Positions 25,747-36,296 are shown, counted from the stretch's first letter. The stretch is 64,000 nt of DNA from Brevibacterium antiquum (GCF_016107655.1 NZ_JABASX010000007.1:62001-126000); one strand, 5' to 3'. Notes: generated from the letters alone by a model not told the origin. Translations and numbers: made by a program.

Positions 25747-25774
25747 TTGACTGCCCAAAAGCGATGGGTAAGGT
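25747..25774 (+). promoter_or_regulatory. Urease operon promoter
   Basis: TTGACT (25747-25752), a 16-bp spacer and TAAGGT (25769-25774) form a near-consensus sigma-70-type promoter. A start codon lies 7 nt after the -10 box, the spacing seen at the leaderless genes of this window, so the transcript should start at about 25782, some 143 nt before ureA. Confidence 0.65.
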
Positions 25775-25781
25775 TGCTTGC

Positions 25782-25862
25782 ATGAGCGTATTCTCGCGGG
25801 TGAGACGCTGCTTCAGGACGTCATTCGACGTGCCCTGCCCGGGTCTCGAGCACCCGGAGTGA
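25782..25862 (+). CDS. Candidate leaderless 26-codon leader ORF before urease
   Basis: Starting at the ATG placed 7 nt after the -10 box, 26 codons run to TGA at 25860-25862. The peptide begins MSVFSRVRRCFRTSF and ends DVPCPGLEHPE; it has two Cys, five Arg and three Pro and matches nothing I recognise. If the promoter call is right, this ORF is the first thing translated on the urease mRNA. Its last third overlaps an imperfect hairpin (25831-25868), so ribosome movement through it could decide whether the hairpin forms, as in attenuation leaders. ureA starts 62 nt after its stop. The alternative is a chance ORF. Confidence 0.4.
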   Translation: MSVFSRVRRCFRTSFDVPCPGLEHPE

Positions 25863-25868
25863 CAGGCA
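25831..25868 (+). promoter_or_regulatory. Imperfect hairpin in the urease leader
   Basis: TGCCCTGCCCGGGT and ACCCGGAGTGACAGGCA-like arms face each other around CTCGAGC, giving a GC-rich hairpin with internal mismatches that overlaps the end of the leader ORF. It has no U-tract, so RNA folding control or translation coupling is more likely than simple termination. Confidence 0.4.
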
Positions 25869-25924
25869 GCCTCCACATCACCTTTGCGAATTGATACATA
25901 CCTTTCGAACGCACCGGGGGAAAA

Positions 25925-26227
25925 GTGTTTCTCAGTTTGTATGAGCAAGAGCGTCTGATGATCTACACAGCCGGAAAATTGGCCCTGGAGCGCAAAGACC
26001 GCGGCCTCAAACTCAACCTGCCCGAAGCGACAGCCGTCATCACCTCCTATCTCCTTGAAGGTGCCAGAGACGGAAACAGCGTCGCCGACCTGATGGAATC
26101 GGGCCGACACGTGCTCAGCAGAGATGACGTCATGGAAGGGGTACCGGAAATGCTCACCCAGGTCCAGGTCGAGGCGACCTTCGCCGATGGGACCAAGCTC
26201 GTGACCGTGACAGGACCGCTCCAATGA
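25925..26227 (+). CDS. ureA: Urease subunit gamma
   Basis: A 100-residue structural subunit of the nickel enzyme urease (urea to ammonia and carbamate). Residues [31 protein letters not shown] and [18 protein letters not shown] are characteristic and length is exact for UreA. The GTG start has a GGGGGAAAA stretch just upstream. It heads the ureABCFDG operon and overlaps ureB by 4 bp (ATGA), implying coupled translation and near-equal subunit supply. Confidence 0.95.
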   Translation: MFLSLYEQERLMIYTAGKLALERKDRGLKLNLPEATAVITSYLLEGARDGNSVADLMESGRHVLSRDDVMEGVPEMLTQVQVEATFADGTKLVTVTGPLQ

Positions 26228-26833
26228 TGAGCAACGAACACGGACCGGCAGGAACGGGACCCGACGACGAGAAGCAGGGCACCAACCCGTTCGAAAACGA
26301 AGAACTGAAGCCCGAGCATCGCGACATCGATGCCGAACATCCCAGCGATGACCCCGGGCGCGACTACGAGGATGTCGAAGCAACGGTGGTGGCGGAACCG
26401 GGCATCGACGAACGTGAGCGGCACCCTTCATCGGGGCCCAGCGGCCCCAGCGAGCCGAGGCGACCCGGAGCGGGTTCGAGGCAGGGGCCACGCGAGGAAT
26501 CGACGGCGCCGGTCACAGCTGCAGACAAGGTCATCCCCGGACAGATCTTCCTCCGCGATGAACCCGTCGAGATCAACGTCGGCCTGGCCGTGACGACCCT
26601 GAGAGTCGCCAACATCTCCGACCGTCCGATCCAGGTCGGTTCGCACTTCCATTTCGCCGAGGTGAATCCCGGCTTGGAATTCGACCGCGGACGGTCCTGG
26701 GGCAAGAGACTGAATGTGCTCTCCGGCGGCGCGATGCGCTTCGAGCCGGGGGCCGATGAAGAAGTCGAACTCGTTCCCATTCAGGGCGCACGCATCGCCC
26801 TTGGGTTCCGAGGCGAATGCAGAGGAGAGTTGG

Positions 26834-26841
<8 letters not shown>
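26224..26841 (+). CDS. ureB: Urease subunit beta with a ~100-residue acidic N-terminal extension
   Basis: The C-terminal part, from about residue 102 ([18 protein letters not shown]...[10 protein letters not shown]...[12 protein letters not shown]), is a complete UreB subunit of normal size. Before it lies an extension of about 100 residues rich in Asp, Glu, Pro, Gly and Ser with no predicted fold, unlike standard UreB (100-120 aa total). No ATG or GTG with a good ribosome-binding site at the core start suggests that the extension is a mistake, and the ATGA overlap with ureA favours the long form. The extension might interact with accessory proteins or just be disordered. The stop overlaps ureC by 8 bp. 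Confidence 0.9.
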
Positions 26842-28543
<1,702 letters not shown>

Positions 28544-28551
28544 GAACAGGA

Positions 28552-29226
28552 ATGACACGAAGCACCTCACGCGCGACCCTCCTGATGCTCGGCGACGGGC
28601 GACTTCCCTCAGGCGGATACGCGCACTCCGGCGGGCTCGAACAGGCCATCCGCCAAGGCTGGGTCACCGATGTGTCCGACCTGAAGGACTTCCTGCACGG
28701 ACGCCTGCACACGACCGGGCTGATGAACGCCGCCTTCGCGGTTTCGGCTCGGCACATCGTCGGTGACCACCGGTCCCTCGCCGATCTCGATGCTGAGCTC
28801 TGTGCCCGCACACCCGCCCCGGCCCTGCGCACGACGGGGGAGTGGTTGGGGACGCTGATGCTGCGGTCGATGCAGCGGATCCATCCGCATCCGCTGCTGG
28901 AGAACCTGCCGAAGGGGCTGCAGCAGCCACTCGTGTACGGGGCAGTCGGTCGAGCCTTGGGACTGGGGGCTGCGGAGACGGCGGCCGTCGTGCTCCACGA
29001 AGCAGTCACCGGACCGGCCACCGCCGCGGTCAAGCTCATGAGCATCGACCCCTTCCAAGCCCACGGAGCAATCCTGTCCCTGGGCGAGGAGCTCGACGTC
29101 GCCGCGGAGGCAGCCGCCGACTACGAACTCACCCCGGCCCGGGACCTGCCTGCGCTGAGCTCGCCCCTGTCAGATTTCGCCGCCGAGATGCACGTGAAGG
29201 ACCATGTTCGACTATTCGCATCCTGA
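28552..29226 (+). CDS. ureF: Urease accessory protein UreF
   Basis: A 224-residue all-helical accessory protein that bridges UreD and UreG in the apo-urease activation complex. Recognised by LLMLGDGRLPSGGYAHSGGLE near the N-terminus, the DLKDFLHGRL segment and the C-terminal FAAEMHVKDHVRLFAS. It follows ureC by 8 bp, in the place where ureE usually comes. Weak AGGA before the ATG; probably translationally coupled to ureC. Confidence 0.9.
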   Translation: MTRSTSRATLLMLGDGRLPSGGYAHSGGLEQAIRQGWVTDVSDLKDFLHGRLHTTGLMNAAFAVSARHIVGDHRSLADLDAELCARTPAPALRTTGEWLGTLMLRSMQRIHPHPLLENLPKGLQQPLVYGAVGRALGLGAAETAAVVLHEAVTGPATAAVKLMSIDPFQAHGAILSLGEELDVAAEAAADYELTPARDLPALSSPLSDFAAEMHVKDHVRLFAS

Positions 29227-29245
29227 GAGAAGGAGCCCCGGCACC

Positions 29246-30097
29246 GTGTCCTCTGCCGAGGTGAAACCCAATGGCCCCAGCGGCATGACGTGCCGGGCCT
29301 CTGTGGCGACCGAGCTGAGCGAGCCTGGCCAGCCGGGAACACGCGTGTCGGGCCTGCGCGCTCAAGCCCCACTGGTGCCGCGACCCACCGGCGCCAGCGG
29401 CCACGAACCCTATATCGATCGAGATCCGAACGCCGCCCGCATCGCCCTGACCTCGGGAGCAGCCGGGCCACTCGGCGGGGACCACTACCGTTTCGACGTC
29501 AGCGTCGGCGACGGTTCGAGCCTGCTCATCCGTGAAGTCTCGGCCACGCTCGTGCTGCCAGGCGTCCACGGTCACCCCTCACTGTTGGAATCACACGCCC
29601 ACGTCGGTGAGGCAGCGACCCTGGTGTGGGTGCCGGAGCCGGTGATCGCGGCGAATGGGTGCCGCCACACCCACACCGTCGACATCGACCTTGCAGCCGA
29701 CGCACGACTCTTCTACCGCGAAGAGCTCGTCCTCGGCCGTCACGGCGAAGACCCTGGAGACCTCAGCTCCGCCCTGACCGTCCGCCGAGGCGGAGCTCCG
29801 CTGAGCATCCAACGCTTCGACCTGGGACCGAACAGTCCCGGCTTCGACTCGCCCGCCGTGGCAGGGCGAGGACTGGGTGTCGGCTCCATCGTCATCGTCG
29901 ACCCCGAGGGCGGACTGCCGGCAGAGACCGTGGTCATCGACCCGCAGACTGCGATCCTGCCCGTCGACGACACCTGCGTGCAGATCACTGCGGTCGGGTC
30001 TGACGGTTTGGCGCTGCGCAAACGCCTCGACGCCGCACTCACGCACATCGGCGAACCCTGGGGCCGCGAACAGACCTGGTCCGCGGTGCCCCGTTGA
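29246..30097 (+). CDS. ureD: Urease accessory protein UreD
   Basis: A 283-residue scaffold protein that binds apo-urease and, with UreF and UreG, forms the nickel-loading complex. UreD features: LTSGAAGPLGGDHYRFDVSV, LLESHAHVGEAATLVWVPEPVI, and RLFYREELVLGRHGE. I chose the GTG at 29246 because AGGAG lies 10 nt upstream and it does not overlap ureF; an ATG at 29204 would add 14 residues and overlap ureF by 23 bp. The order F-D-G differs from the common E-F-G-D. Confidence 0.88.
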   Translation: MSSAEVKPNGPSGMTCRASVATELSEPGQPGTRVSGLRAQAPLVPRPTGASGHEPYIDRDPNAARIALTSGAAGPLGGDHYRFDVSVGDGSSLLIREVSATLVLPGVHGHPSLLESHAHVGEAATLVWVPEPVIAANGCRHTHTVDIDLAADARLFYREELVLGRHGEDPGDLSSALTVRRGGAPLSIQRFDLGPNSPGFDSPAVAGRGLGVGSIVIVDPEGGLPAETVVIDPQTAILPVDDTCVQITAVGSDGLALRKRLDAALTHIGEPWGREQTWSAVPR

Positions 30098-30193
30098 GAC
30101 GCGCCCCGGACCCACCAGCGGCCGGACTGCGGCGGCGCCCCCAAGAATTTTCGCTGACGAAGCAATGACACACCACGAAGAGAAGGAGAGGCA

Positions 30194-30925
30194 ATGAGCA
30201 CTGGAAAACGCGCACTTCGACTGGGCATCGCCGGGCCCGTCGGCACCGGCAAGAGTTCGTCGATCGCCAACATCTGCACCGCGCTCGCGCAGGAGTTCCG
30301 CATCGGCGTCATCACGAATGACATCTACACCGACGAGGACGCACGCTTCCTCAAGGCCGCAGGAGTCCTGCCTGACGAACGCATCCGCGCCGTCGAGACC
30401 GGCGCCTGCCCGCACACCGCCATCCGTGACGACGTCAGCATGAACCTGCTGGCCGTCGAAGCACTCGAAGAGGACTTCGATCCCCTCGACATCGTCCTCA
30501 TCGAATCCGGCGGTGACAACCTCACCGCCACATTCTCACCAGCACTCGTCGATGCCCAGCTCTTTGTCCTCGATGTCGCCGGCGGCGGTGACGTGGCACG
30601 CAAGGGCGGACCGGGAATCGGTCGCGCCGACCTCCTGGTCATCAATAAGATCGACCTCGGCCCGTACGTCGATGTCGACGTCGATCTCATGCTCGAAGAC
30701 GCGAAGAAGGCACGCGAGGGCGGGCCTGTGCTCGGAGTCTCCCGCAAGGTCCCCGAGACCGTTGACGCACTGGCCGACTGGGTCCGCGAGGTCCACGCCC
30801 GTTTCGTCAAGGGCGATCACACCCCGGTCGACCCTGGCCCGATGGCCCCGCACTTCCACGCCGAGGAAGAAGGCGAAGGCTATATGCACACCCATGCCGA
30901 AGGTGGAGAAGCCCACCAGCACTGA
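30194..30925 (+). CDS. ureG: Urease accessory GTPase UreG with a His-rich C-terminal tail
   Basis: A 243-residue SIMIBI GTPase that delivers nickel during urease maturation. P-loop GPVGTGKS (Lys20), the [12 protein letters not shown] segment, the metal-binding Cys-Pro-His motif in [14 protein letters not shown] and the guanine motif NKID are present. Bacterial UreG is usually about 205-210 aa; this one has an extra C-terminal tail of about 25 residues with six histidines as HFH, HTH and HQH clusters among Glu/Gly. No ureE (the usual His-tailed nickel carrier) is in the operon, so the tail may take over nickel binding. AAGGAG lies before the ATG. The nickel-type ABC importer begins 15 bp downstream. 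Confidence 0.93.
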   Translation: MSTGKRALRLGIAGPVGTGKSSSIANICTALAQEFRIGVITNDIYTDEDARFLKAAGVLPDERIRAVETGACPHTAIRDDVSMNLLAVEALEEDFDPLDIVLIESGGDNLTATFSPALVDAQLFVLDVAGGGDVARKGGPGIGRADLLVINKIDLGPYVDVDVDLMLEDAKKAREGGPVLGVSRKVPETVDALADWVREVHARFVKGDHTPVDPGPMAPHFHAEEEGEGYMHTHAEGGEAHQH

Positions 30926-30939
30926 ACTGAGTCGATGAT

Positions 30940-32532
30940 ATGAAACGAAGGACAACCTCGGCGCTGGTGGCCTCTGTGGGGGCGCTCGCACTCGTACTCT
31001 CTGCGTGCGAGGCTCCCGACGGGGGTGACTCGCAGCTGGTCATCGGCACCGAGAACCTCGGCGGATACAACCCCGTCAACGGCTATTCCGTCGACGGCAA
31101 CTCCCCCTTCTATGACGGGCTGCTGCGCCTGCAGGAGGACTCGGGAACGGGACAGATGCCGGGCCTGGCGCCGGCGCTGGCAGCCGCGGAACCGAAGGCG
31201 AATGAGGACTCGAGCGCATGGACGGTGAAACTGCGTGAGGGCGTGACGTTCTCTGATGATTCCGCTTTCGATTCACAGGACGTGGCCGCCACCTATCGAG
31301 CCATCATCGACCCCGACTCCGCCTCGGAGGTCGTCGACGCATTCCGGATGATCGAGGACATCGAGACACCGGATGAGTCCACCGTCGTCTTCCGGTTGAG
31401 CGAGCCGACGCCCACGTTCGCCTCACGGCTGACCTTGGGGATCCTGCCCAGCGAGGCCATCGAGAAGGGCACTCCGGCCGCCGACTGGAGCGTCAACAGC
31501 GAACCCGTCGGCACCGGTGCCTACGTCCTGGACTCCCTCACCTCGGACACCGCGGTGCTGAAGGCCAGGGACGACTACTGGCGCACCACTCCGGAACTGA
31601 AATCGGTGACGATCCAGGCCTACGCGGATTCCTCCGCGCTGGCGGCAGCAGTCTCCGACGGCAAGGTCTCCGGGGCAGCCGTGCCACCGCGCTCGGTCGA
31701 CAAGATCGCGGGGGGCGACCATGAGATCGTCACCGCGAGAACCGCAGACTGGCGCGGACTGACCCTGCCCTCTGACAACCCGTTCACCGCCTCGGCCACC
31801 GTGCGCAAGGCACTCAACATCGCCATCGACCGGGACAAGATCGTCGACGAGGTCCTCGCCGGCCACGGCACACCGGCCTCGACCCCGGTCGGTGAGTTCT
31901 ACGGAGACGCCTACGAACCCTCGGCCAACTTCGAACTCGACGTCAAGGCCGCGCAGAGAATGCTCGACGAAGCCGGATGGAAGAAGGGTGACGACGGCCT
32001 TCGTTCCAAGAACGGTCAGAGCGCGAGCATCCCGTTCACCTATCCCGCCGGTGACTCCGTGCGCGGGGACATCGCCGCCGAGGTCGCCGCACAGCTCAAA
32101 CCCTTGGGCATCACCGTCGAGGTCGAAGCCGGAGAATGGGACGAGATCGAGAAGTCCATGACGAAACAGGCGATCGTCTACGCCGGTGGGGAACAGCCCT
32201 ACAACATCGATCACCAGATCAGGGCGGCGCTGCACACCCACACAAGCGCCTCCGGGGTCTTTGACAATCCTTCCGACGTGGAGATTCCCGGAGCCGACGA
32301 ACTCCTCGACCATGCCGCCGAGGAGACCGATGAGGCGAAGGTCAACGCGGACTACCGCCGGGTCCAGGACCTCTACATGGACGACCCCAGCTACCTCATC
32401 GTCGCCTTCCTCGAACACACCTATGTCGCCGACACCGACGGCTGGGACGTTTCGGACACCACGTTCGAACCCCACGTCCACGGCTCAGACTGGGGTCCAT
32501 GGTGGAATCTGGCGGACTGGACGAAGAGCTGA
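30940..32532 (+). CDS. ABC transporter substrate-binding lipoprotein (SBP_bac_5; likely nickel or Ni-chelate)
   Basis: A 530-residue lipoprotein with lipobox LVLSAC (Cys23) and the family 5 extracellular solute-binding fold shared by oligopeptide and NikA nickel-binding proteins: NSPFYDGLLRL, WTVKLREGVTFSDD, NSEPVGTGAYVL. It starts only 15 bp after ureG, so it is very probably in the urease transcript, which suggests that it supplies nickel to urease; direct proof of the ligand is lacking and a peptide ligand remains possible. Confidence 0.88.
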   Translation: MKRRTTSALVASVGALALVLSACEAPDGGDSQLVIGTENLGGYNPVNGYSVDGNSPFYDGLLRLQEDSGTGQMPGLAPALAAAEPKANEDSSAWTVKLREGVTFSDDSAFDSQDVAATYRAIIDPDSASEVVDAFRMIEDIETPDESTVVFRLSEPTPTFASRLTLGILPSEAIEKGTPAADWSVNSEPVGTGAYVLDSLTSDTAVLKARDDYWRTTPELKSVTIQAYADSSALAAAVSDGKVSGAAVPPRSVDKIAGGDHEIVTARTADWRGLTLPSDNPFTASATVRKALNIAIDRDKIVDEVLAGHGTPASTPVGEFYGDAYEPSANFELDVKAAQRMLDEAGWKKGDDGLRSKNGQSASIPFTYPAGDSVRGDIAAEVAAQLKPLGITVEVEAGEWDEIEKSMTKQAIVYAGGEQPYNIDHQIRAALHTHTSASGVFDNPSDVEIPGADELLDHAAEETDEAKVNADYRRVQDLYMDDPSYLIVAFLEHTYVADTDGWDVSDTTFEPHVHGSDWGPWWNLADWTKS

Positions 32533-32540
32533 GGGGCACC

Positions 32541-33458
32541 GTGGCCAGGGGCGTCGTACGTCGCTGCGCGATCGTCTGCGGTGGGATGCTCATCGCGGTG
32601 CTGGCCGCTGGTGCAGGCGTGTTCGCCCTGGCCGCGGCCTCACCGGCGAACCCTCTGGCCCACACCGTCGGCAGCTGGGAGTTCGCCTCCGAGCAGGCAC
32701 GAGCCGACCTCGAAGCCGCCTACCACCTCGGTGGGTGGCTCTCCGCCTGGTGGCAGTGGCTGATCACGGCGGTGACCACGGGCGACCTGGGCTATTCCCG
32801 GATCCTCCACGCCCCGGTCGCAGAGATCGTGACTTCTCGCGGTCTCAACACCATCGCCGCCAGCGTCTGCGCCGCAGCCATCACCGTGATCGTGGTGGGT
32901 GCGGTGGCGATAGCGCTGGCCCACTTCCCGGGACTGGCCCAGAGCACGAGCGCCTCGGGCTTCCTCGGCGCCTGGCTGGCAGTCCCCTCGTTCCTCATCG
33001 CGCTGATCATCGTCGTGGTCTGGGGCGCTTCGCTGCCCAACCCCGCCACCAGCGCCCCGATCACTCTCATCCCCGGGGTGGCGATCACGATCGCGCTCGC
33101 CTGGGCCGCCCCGCTCATCGCCGCGGCCCGTTCTGCCGCCGCCGAGGTGTGGTCGACTCCGTGGGCCCGTGCACTGATCGGCCGCGGATTTGGCCACAGA
33201 GCCCGGATCCGCACGGTGCTGCCCACCGTGCTCGGCGCCGCGCGCAGCCCCGCACTGGTCTACCTGCCCACCATCGTCCTCGGCGAGGCCGCCGTCGAAG
33301 CGGTACTGGCCTATCCGGGGTTGGGCAACGCACTCGTCCAAGCCGCAGCCGGAGCCGACCTGCCGCTGCTGGCCACCGTCACCTCGATCGCTGCGGGAAT
33401 GACGACAGGACTCATGCTGCTGGTGCGCACCGCGACGACCAGCGGTGATCGGCCATGA
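32541..33458 (+). CDS. ABC transporter permease 1 (NikB/DppB type)
   Basis: A 305-residue inner-membrane permease. It has the N-terminal helix, a long extracytoplasmic loop, then the BPD transmembrane domain with the EAA-like loop VWSTPWARALIGRGFGHRARIRTVLP. I start it at the GTG at 32541, preceded by GAGGGG; the ATG at 32499 would overlap the previous gene by 34 bp. It ends 4 bp into the next permease (ATGA). Slightly short for NikB (about 310-315). Confidence 0.85.
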   Translation: MARGVVRRCAIVCGGMLIAVLAAGAGVFALAAASPANPLAHTVGSWEFASEQARADLEAAYHLGGWLSAWWQWLITAVTTGDLGYSRILHAPVAEIVTSRGLNTIAASVCAAAITVIVVGAVAIALAHFPGLAQSTSASGFLGAWLAVPSFLIALIIVVVWGASLPNPATSAPITLIPGVAITIALAWAAPLIAAARSAAAEVWSTPWARALIGRGFGHRARIRTVLPTVLGAARSPALVYLPTIVLGEAAVEAVLAYPGLGNALVQAAAGADLPLLATVTSIAAGMTTGLMLLVRTATTSGDRP

Positions 33459-34234
33459 GAATTCGCCTGCCGATCCTCGCCATCGCGGCCGTCCTGGTGC
33501 TGCTCATCATCGGACGCTTCCTGCCGACGCAGACCACCGACTTCGCCAACTCCCTGCTGCCACCCGGAGACGGCGGACCGGCTGGAACCGACCATTACGG
33601 ACGCAGCGTCTTCCGAACCACCTGGACCGCGGCCGGGGGATCGGCTCTTGCCGCACTCCTCACCGCCTCGGCGACAACTCTCATCGGGGCCGCCATCGGA
33701 GTCGTGTCCACCCTGTCGCGGGCACTGTCGAAGATCTCCACGGCACTGCTCATCGCCACCGTCACCGTGCCCTCGATGCTGCTGACCTTCATCGTCGTGG
33801 GCATCCTCGGCGGGGGACGAGAAGCGATCATGGTCACGGTGGCACTGACGCACTGGCCGATCGCGGCCCAGCTCATCGGGCCGAAACTCAGCGAAGAATG
33901 GAACTCCGGGTGGGTGCGCTTCGACCGCCGCCTCGGCGCCACCCGCCGTCAGATCCTGACCTGGCATCTGCTCCCGGCCGTCTGGGGGCGAGTGGCCGCT
34001 GCCATGGCGATCACCTTCCCCTCGGCCGTCGTCCACGAGGCCACCACCTCGTTTCTGGGCATCGGAGTCGATCCTGCCGCGGTGTCCCTGGGCCCGCTCA
34101 TCGCCTGGGGGCGCAACGACATGACCGTGGGAGCATGGTGGACACTGCTCGTCCCGACGCTGGCACTCATGCTGCTGCTCCTGCCGCCGACGATCATGTC
34201 CCGCCGCCTCGGAGAAAGGCCGCGATCACTGTGA
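33455..34234 (+). CDS. ABC transporter permease 2 (NikC/DppC type)
   Basis: A 259-residue partner permease: N-terminal helix, GTDHYGRSVF near residue 48 (the conserved GTDxxGRD-like segment of DppC/NikC proteins), and the coupling loop VRFDRRLGATRRQILTWHLLP. Start ATG at 33455 overlaps the upstream stop; its own stop overlaps the next GTG (GTGA). The whole five-gene import unit is tightly overlapped, typical of one operon. Confidence 0.9.
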   Translation: MRIRLPILAIAAVLVLLIIGRFLPTQTTDFANSLLPPGDGGPAGTDHYGRSVFRTTWTAAGGSALAALLTASATTLIGAAIGVVSTLSRALSKISTALLIATVTVPSMLLTFIVVGILGGGREAIMVTVALTHWPIAAQLIGPKLSEEWNSGWVRFDRRLGATRRQILTWHLLPAVWGRVAAAMAITFPSAVVHEATTSFLGIGVDPAAVSLGPLIAWGRNDMTVGAWWTLLVPTLALMLLLLPPTIMSRRLGERPRSL

Positions 34235-35166
34235 AGGCCATTACCGTGAGCCAGTGTTCCCTGCGACTGCCGCCTGCAGGAGCCCACATCCTCTCCGATG
34301 TCTCCGTGACTCTGCCGCTGGGGCACATCACCTGGCTGGTGGGGGAGTCCGGGGCCGGGAAATCCACACTCTGCAATCTGTTGGCCGGGCTGACTCCTGC
34401 CCGTGCCGATGTCACCGGGCACCTCGACTTCGGTGCCGAGCATGTTGACCTGAGCACCCGGCGAGGCAGAAATCGCTTGGCCGAGCTGCGCGGGCGCGGC
34501 GAACTCGCCTGGGCCCCGCAGAACGCCATGGACACGTTCCCACCGCGGCTGCGTCTGCGGCAGTGGTTCCACCGCGCCGGAATCGATGATCCGGACCTGC
34601 GCCCCTTCGATCTGGAGAACACGCTGCTTCAGCGATACCCCCACGAGCTCTCCGGCGGACAGATCTCCCGAGTCTCCCTGGCCGCGGCCCTGTCACACAC
34701 GCCGAGGCTGCTCGTCTGTGACGAACCCACAGCCGGACTCGATCCCCGGCAGGCCGATTCCATGGTTGACATCCTCGACGACTGCGCCCGTACCAATGGA
34801 GCCGCCGTACTCGCCGTCACCCACGACCTCTCCGGCATGGCCAGGAACGCCCGAGGTGATGACCGTGTCGCCGTCCTCTTCAACGGACACATCGTCGACA
34901 CCTGCACTGTCGAGAATTTCTTGGCAGGAGACGCCGACAATGCCTACAGTCGGGCCCTTGCCGCAGCCGCACCGGACGCGGGAGCCCACCCGCTGCCGCT
35001 GACTCCCCGCCACCTCGGCGGGCAGGATTATCGTGTCGGCGATGAACTGCGCCGCTTGGACGGGCCACCCATCCATGGCAGCGACGTCATCCACGGCGGC
35101 GACGTCATCCATGTCAGTGATGATCGGGCACAGCAGAATCGGGGTGACGCCGATGGAGCTGCATGA
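34231..35166 (+). CDS. ABC transporter ATP-binding protein (NikD/DppD type)
   Basis: A 311-residue ATPase: Walker A GESGAGKST (near residue 40), signature LSGGQISRV, Walker B with CDEPTAGLD, and switch His in VTHDLSG. Begins at GTG 34231 overlapping the upstream stop. Its C-terminal 60 residues replace the usual peptide/nickel ATPase C-terminal motif and contain a short repeat (SDVIHGGDVIH) encoded by near-duplicated DNA at 35081-35115. It overlaps the next gene by 14 bp. Confidence 0.88.
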   Translation: MKAITVSQCSLRLPPAGAHILSDVSVTLPLGHITWLVGESGAGKSTLCNLLAGLTPARADVTGHLDFGAEHVDLSTRRGRNRLAELRGRGELAWAPQNAMDTFPPRLRLRQWFHRAGIDDPDLRPFDLENTLLQRYPHELSGGQISRVSLAAALSHTPRLLVCDEPTAGLDPRQADSMVDILDDCARTNGAAVLAVTHDLSGMARNARGDDRVAVLFNGHIVDTCTVENFLAGDADNAYSRALAAAAPDAGAHPLPLTPRHLGGQDYRVGDELRRLDGPPIHGSDVIHGGDVIHVSDDRAQQNRGDADGAA

Positions 35167-35746
35167 GCTCGAAATCGACTACGGGAGCACCCGGATCGGC
35201 CCGGTCAGCGCCGATTTCCTCGTCGGGAGCGTCACCGTTCTGCGAGGTGGTTCGGGCAGCGGCAAGACCACCCTGTGCCTGGCCATGACCGGATTCCTCA
35301 CCCCCACCAGCGGGCGCATCCGCGGTGAGCCGGGCGTGCTGGTGCCGCAGAACCCACGCGAATGGCTCAACCCCAGGCACACCGTCGCCGAGGTGATCGA
35401 CCGGACCGCTCGCATTCTCGGCCGCAAGCTGGAGGCCGAAGAACGAACCGACATCTTGGGCCGCGCACTGCTGGGGTCGGATCTGCTCGAGCACAAGTGC
35501 GGTGAGCTCTCCGGAGGCCAGGCAGCCAGAGTGTGCCTGGCCCGGGCCCTGGCCAGCGGAGTCGACACGATCGTCTGCGACGAGCCGACCGCGGCACTCG
35601 ATGCTTCGAATGCCGCGCGGTTCGCCCGTCTGCTCAGCGCCTTGGCCGAGGCCGGGCACACGATCATCTGGGCCACACACGATCTGCCCCTGGTCATGGC
35701 GACCAACGCGAACAGCAGAATCGTGTCCCTGGACCGCTGGCATTGA
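35153..35746 (+). CDS. Short ABC transporter ATP-binding protein (NikE/DppF type)
   Basis: A compact 197-residue ATPase: Walker A GGSGSGKTT, signature LSGGQAARV, Walker B CDEPTAALD, switch His in WATHDLP. NikE/DppF proteins are usually 250-330 aa, so this one is close to the minimal nucleotide-binding domain, lacking the C-terminal extension. Start ATG at 35153 (GGGG 7 nt upstream) lies inside the previous gene; a GTG at 35144 is possible. Last gene of the ure-transport unit; its 3' end overlaps the convergent gene by 53 bp. Confidence 0.85.
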   Translation: MELHELEIDYGSTRIGPVSADFLVGSVTVLRGGSGSGKTTLCLAMTGFLTPTSGRIRGEPGVLVPQNPREWLNPRHTVAEVIDRTARILGRKLEAEERTDILGRALLGSDLLEHKCGELSGGQAARVCLARALASGVDTIVCDEPTAALDASNAARFARLLSALAEAGHTIIWATHDLPLVMATNANSRIVSLDRWH

Positions 35747-36296
35747 GCGTCAGCCCAGTGCACGGTCGGCAGCCAGCGGCGTCAGCTCCACGAGGTGAGC
35801 GCCACCTCCGCGGGGCGCCCTTGACAGCAGGTCGGATCGTCACCCAGCGTCGAGCAGCGACGATGAGCATGGTGATGAGTCCGACGATGAGCAGACCGTC
35901 GGCGGCGATGTAGAACAGGTGCAGGCTCGACCCGCCGTCATCGACACCGGCGAGCACGGCATCGGTGCGTTTGTTGAGCAGGGGTCGGATCACGGCGACC
36001 TTGGCGATGAGGACGACCGTCACCGCACATGTCAGCTGCCGGTACCGGGCACCGACGGCTGACTTGAACACCGACCACAGCAGGATCACGGCGATGGCGA
36101 TCTCGACCCAGTTCATGGCGGTGAAGACCAGACGGCCGATGCCCAGCCCCAGCGGGATCGTGATGCCCGGCGCGGTGAACTTCAGCGGCGCCTCGATGAG
36201 GGAGATGCCGATGATGAGACCGAGCCAGATGGCAGGAAGAACGATGCGAGCACCCGCGGCGAGACGGGTGTCCTGAGAACTGAAGACATTGGCCAT
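35694..36296 (-). CDS. Hypothetical membrane protein, about four TM helices
   Basis: A 200-residue protein with hydrophobic stretches near residues 15-33, 50-75, 85-105 and 130-150. A conserved-looking motif, SLIEAPLKFTAPGI followed by LGLGIGRLVF, suggests a known but uncharacterised integral-membrane family; I cannot name a function. The start at 36296 is chosen because it is the first Met before the membrane part; the frame extends to 36680 but that is antisense to the amidohydrolase. The C-terminal 17 codons overlap the convergent ATPase gene. Divergent from the amidohydrolase. Confidence 0.65.
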   Translation of the reverse strand: MANVFSSQDTRLAAGARIVLPAIWLGLIIGISLIEAPLKFTAPGITIPLGLGIGRLVFTAMNWVEIAIAVILLWSVFKSAVGARYRQLTCAVTVVLIAKVAVIRPLLNKRTDAVLAGVDDGGSSLHLFYIAADGLLIVGLITMLIVAARRWVTIRPAVKGAPRRWRSPRGADAAGCRPCTGLTLNASGPGTRFCCSRWSP

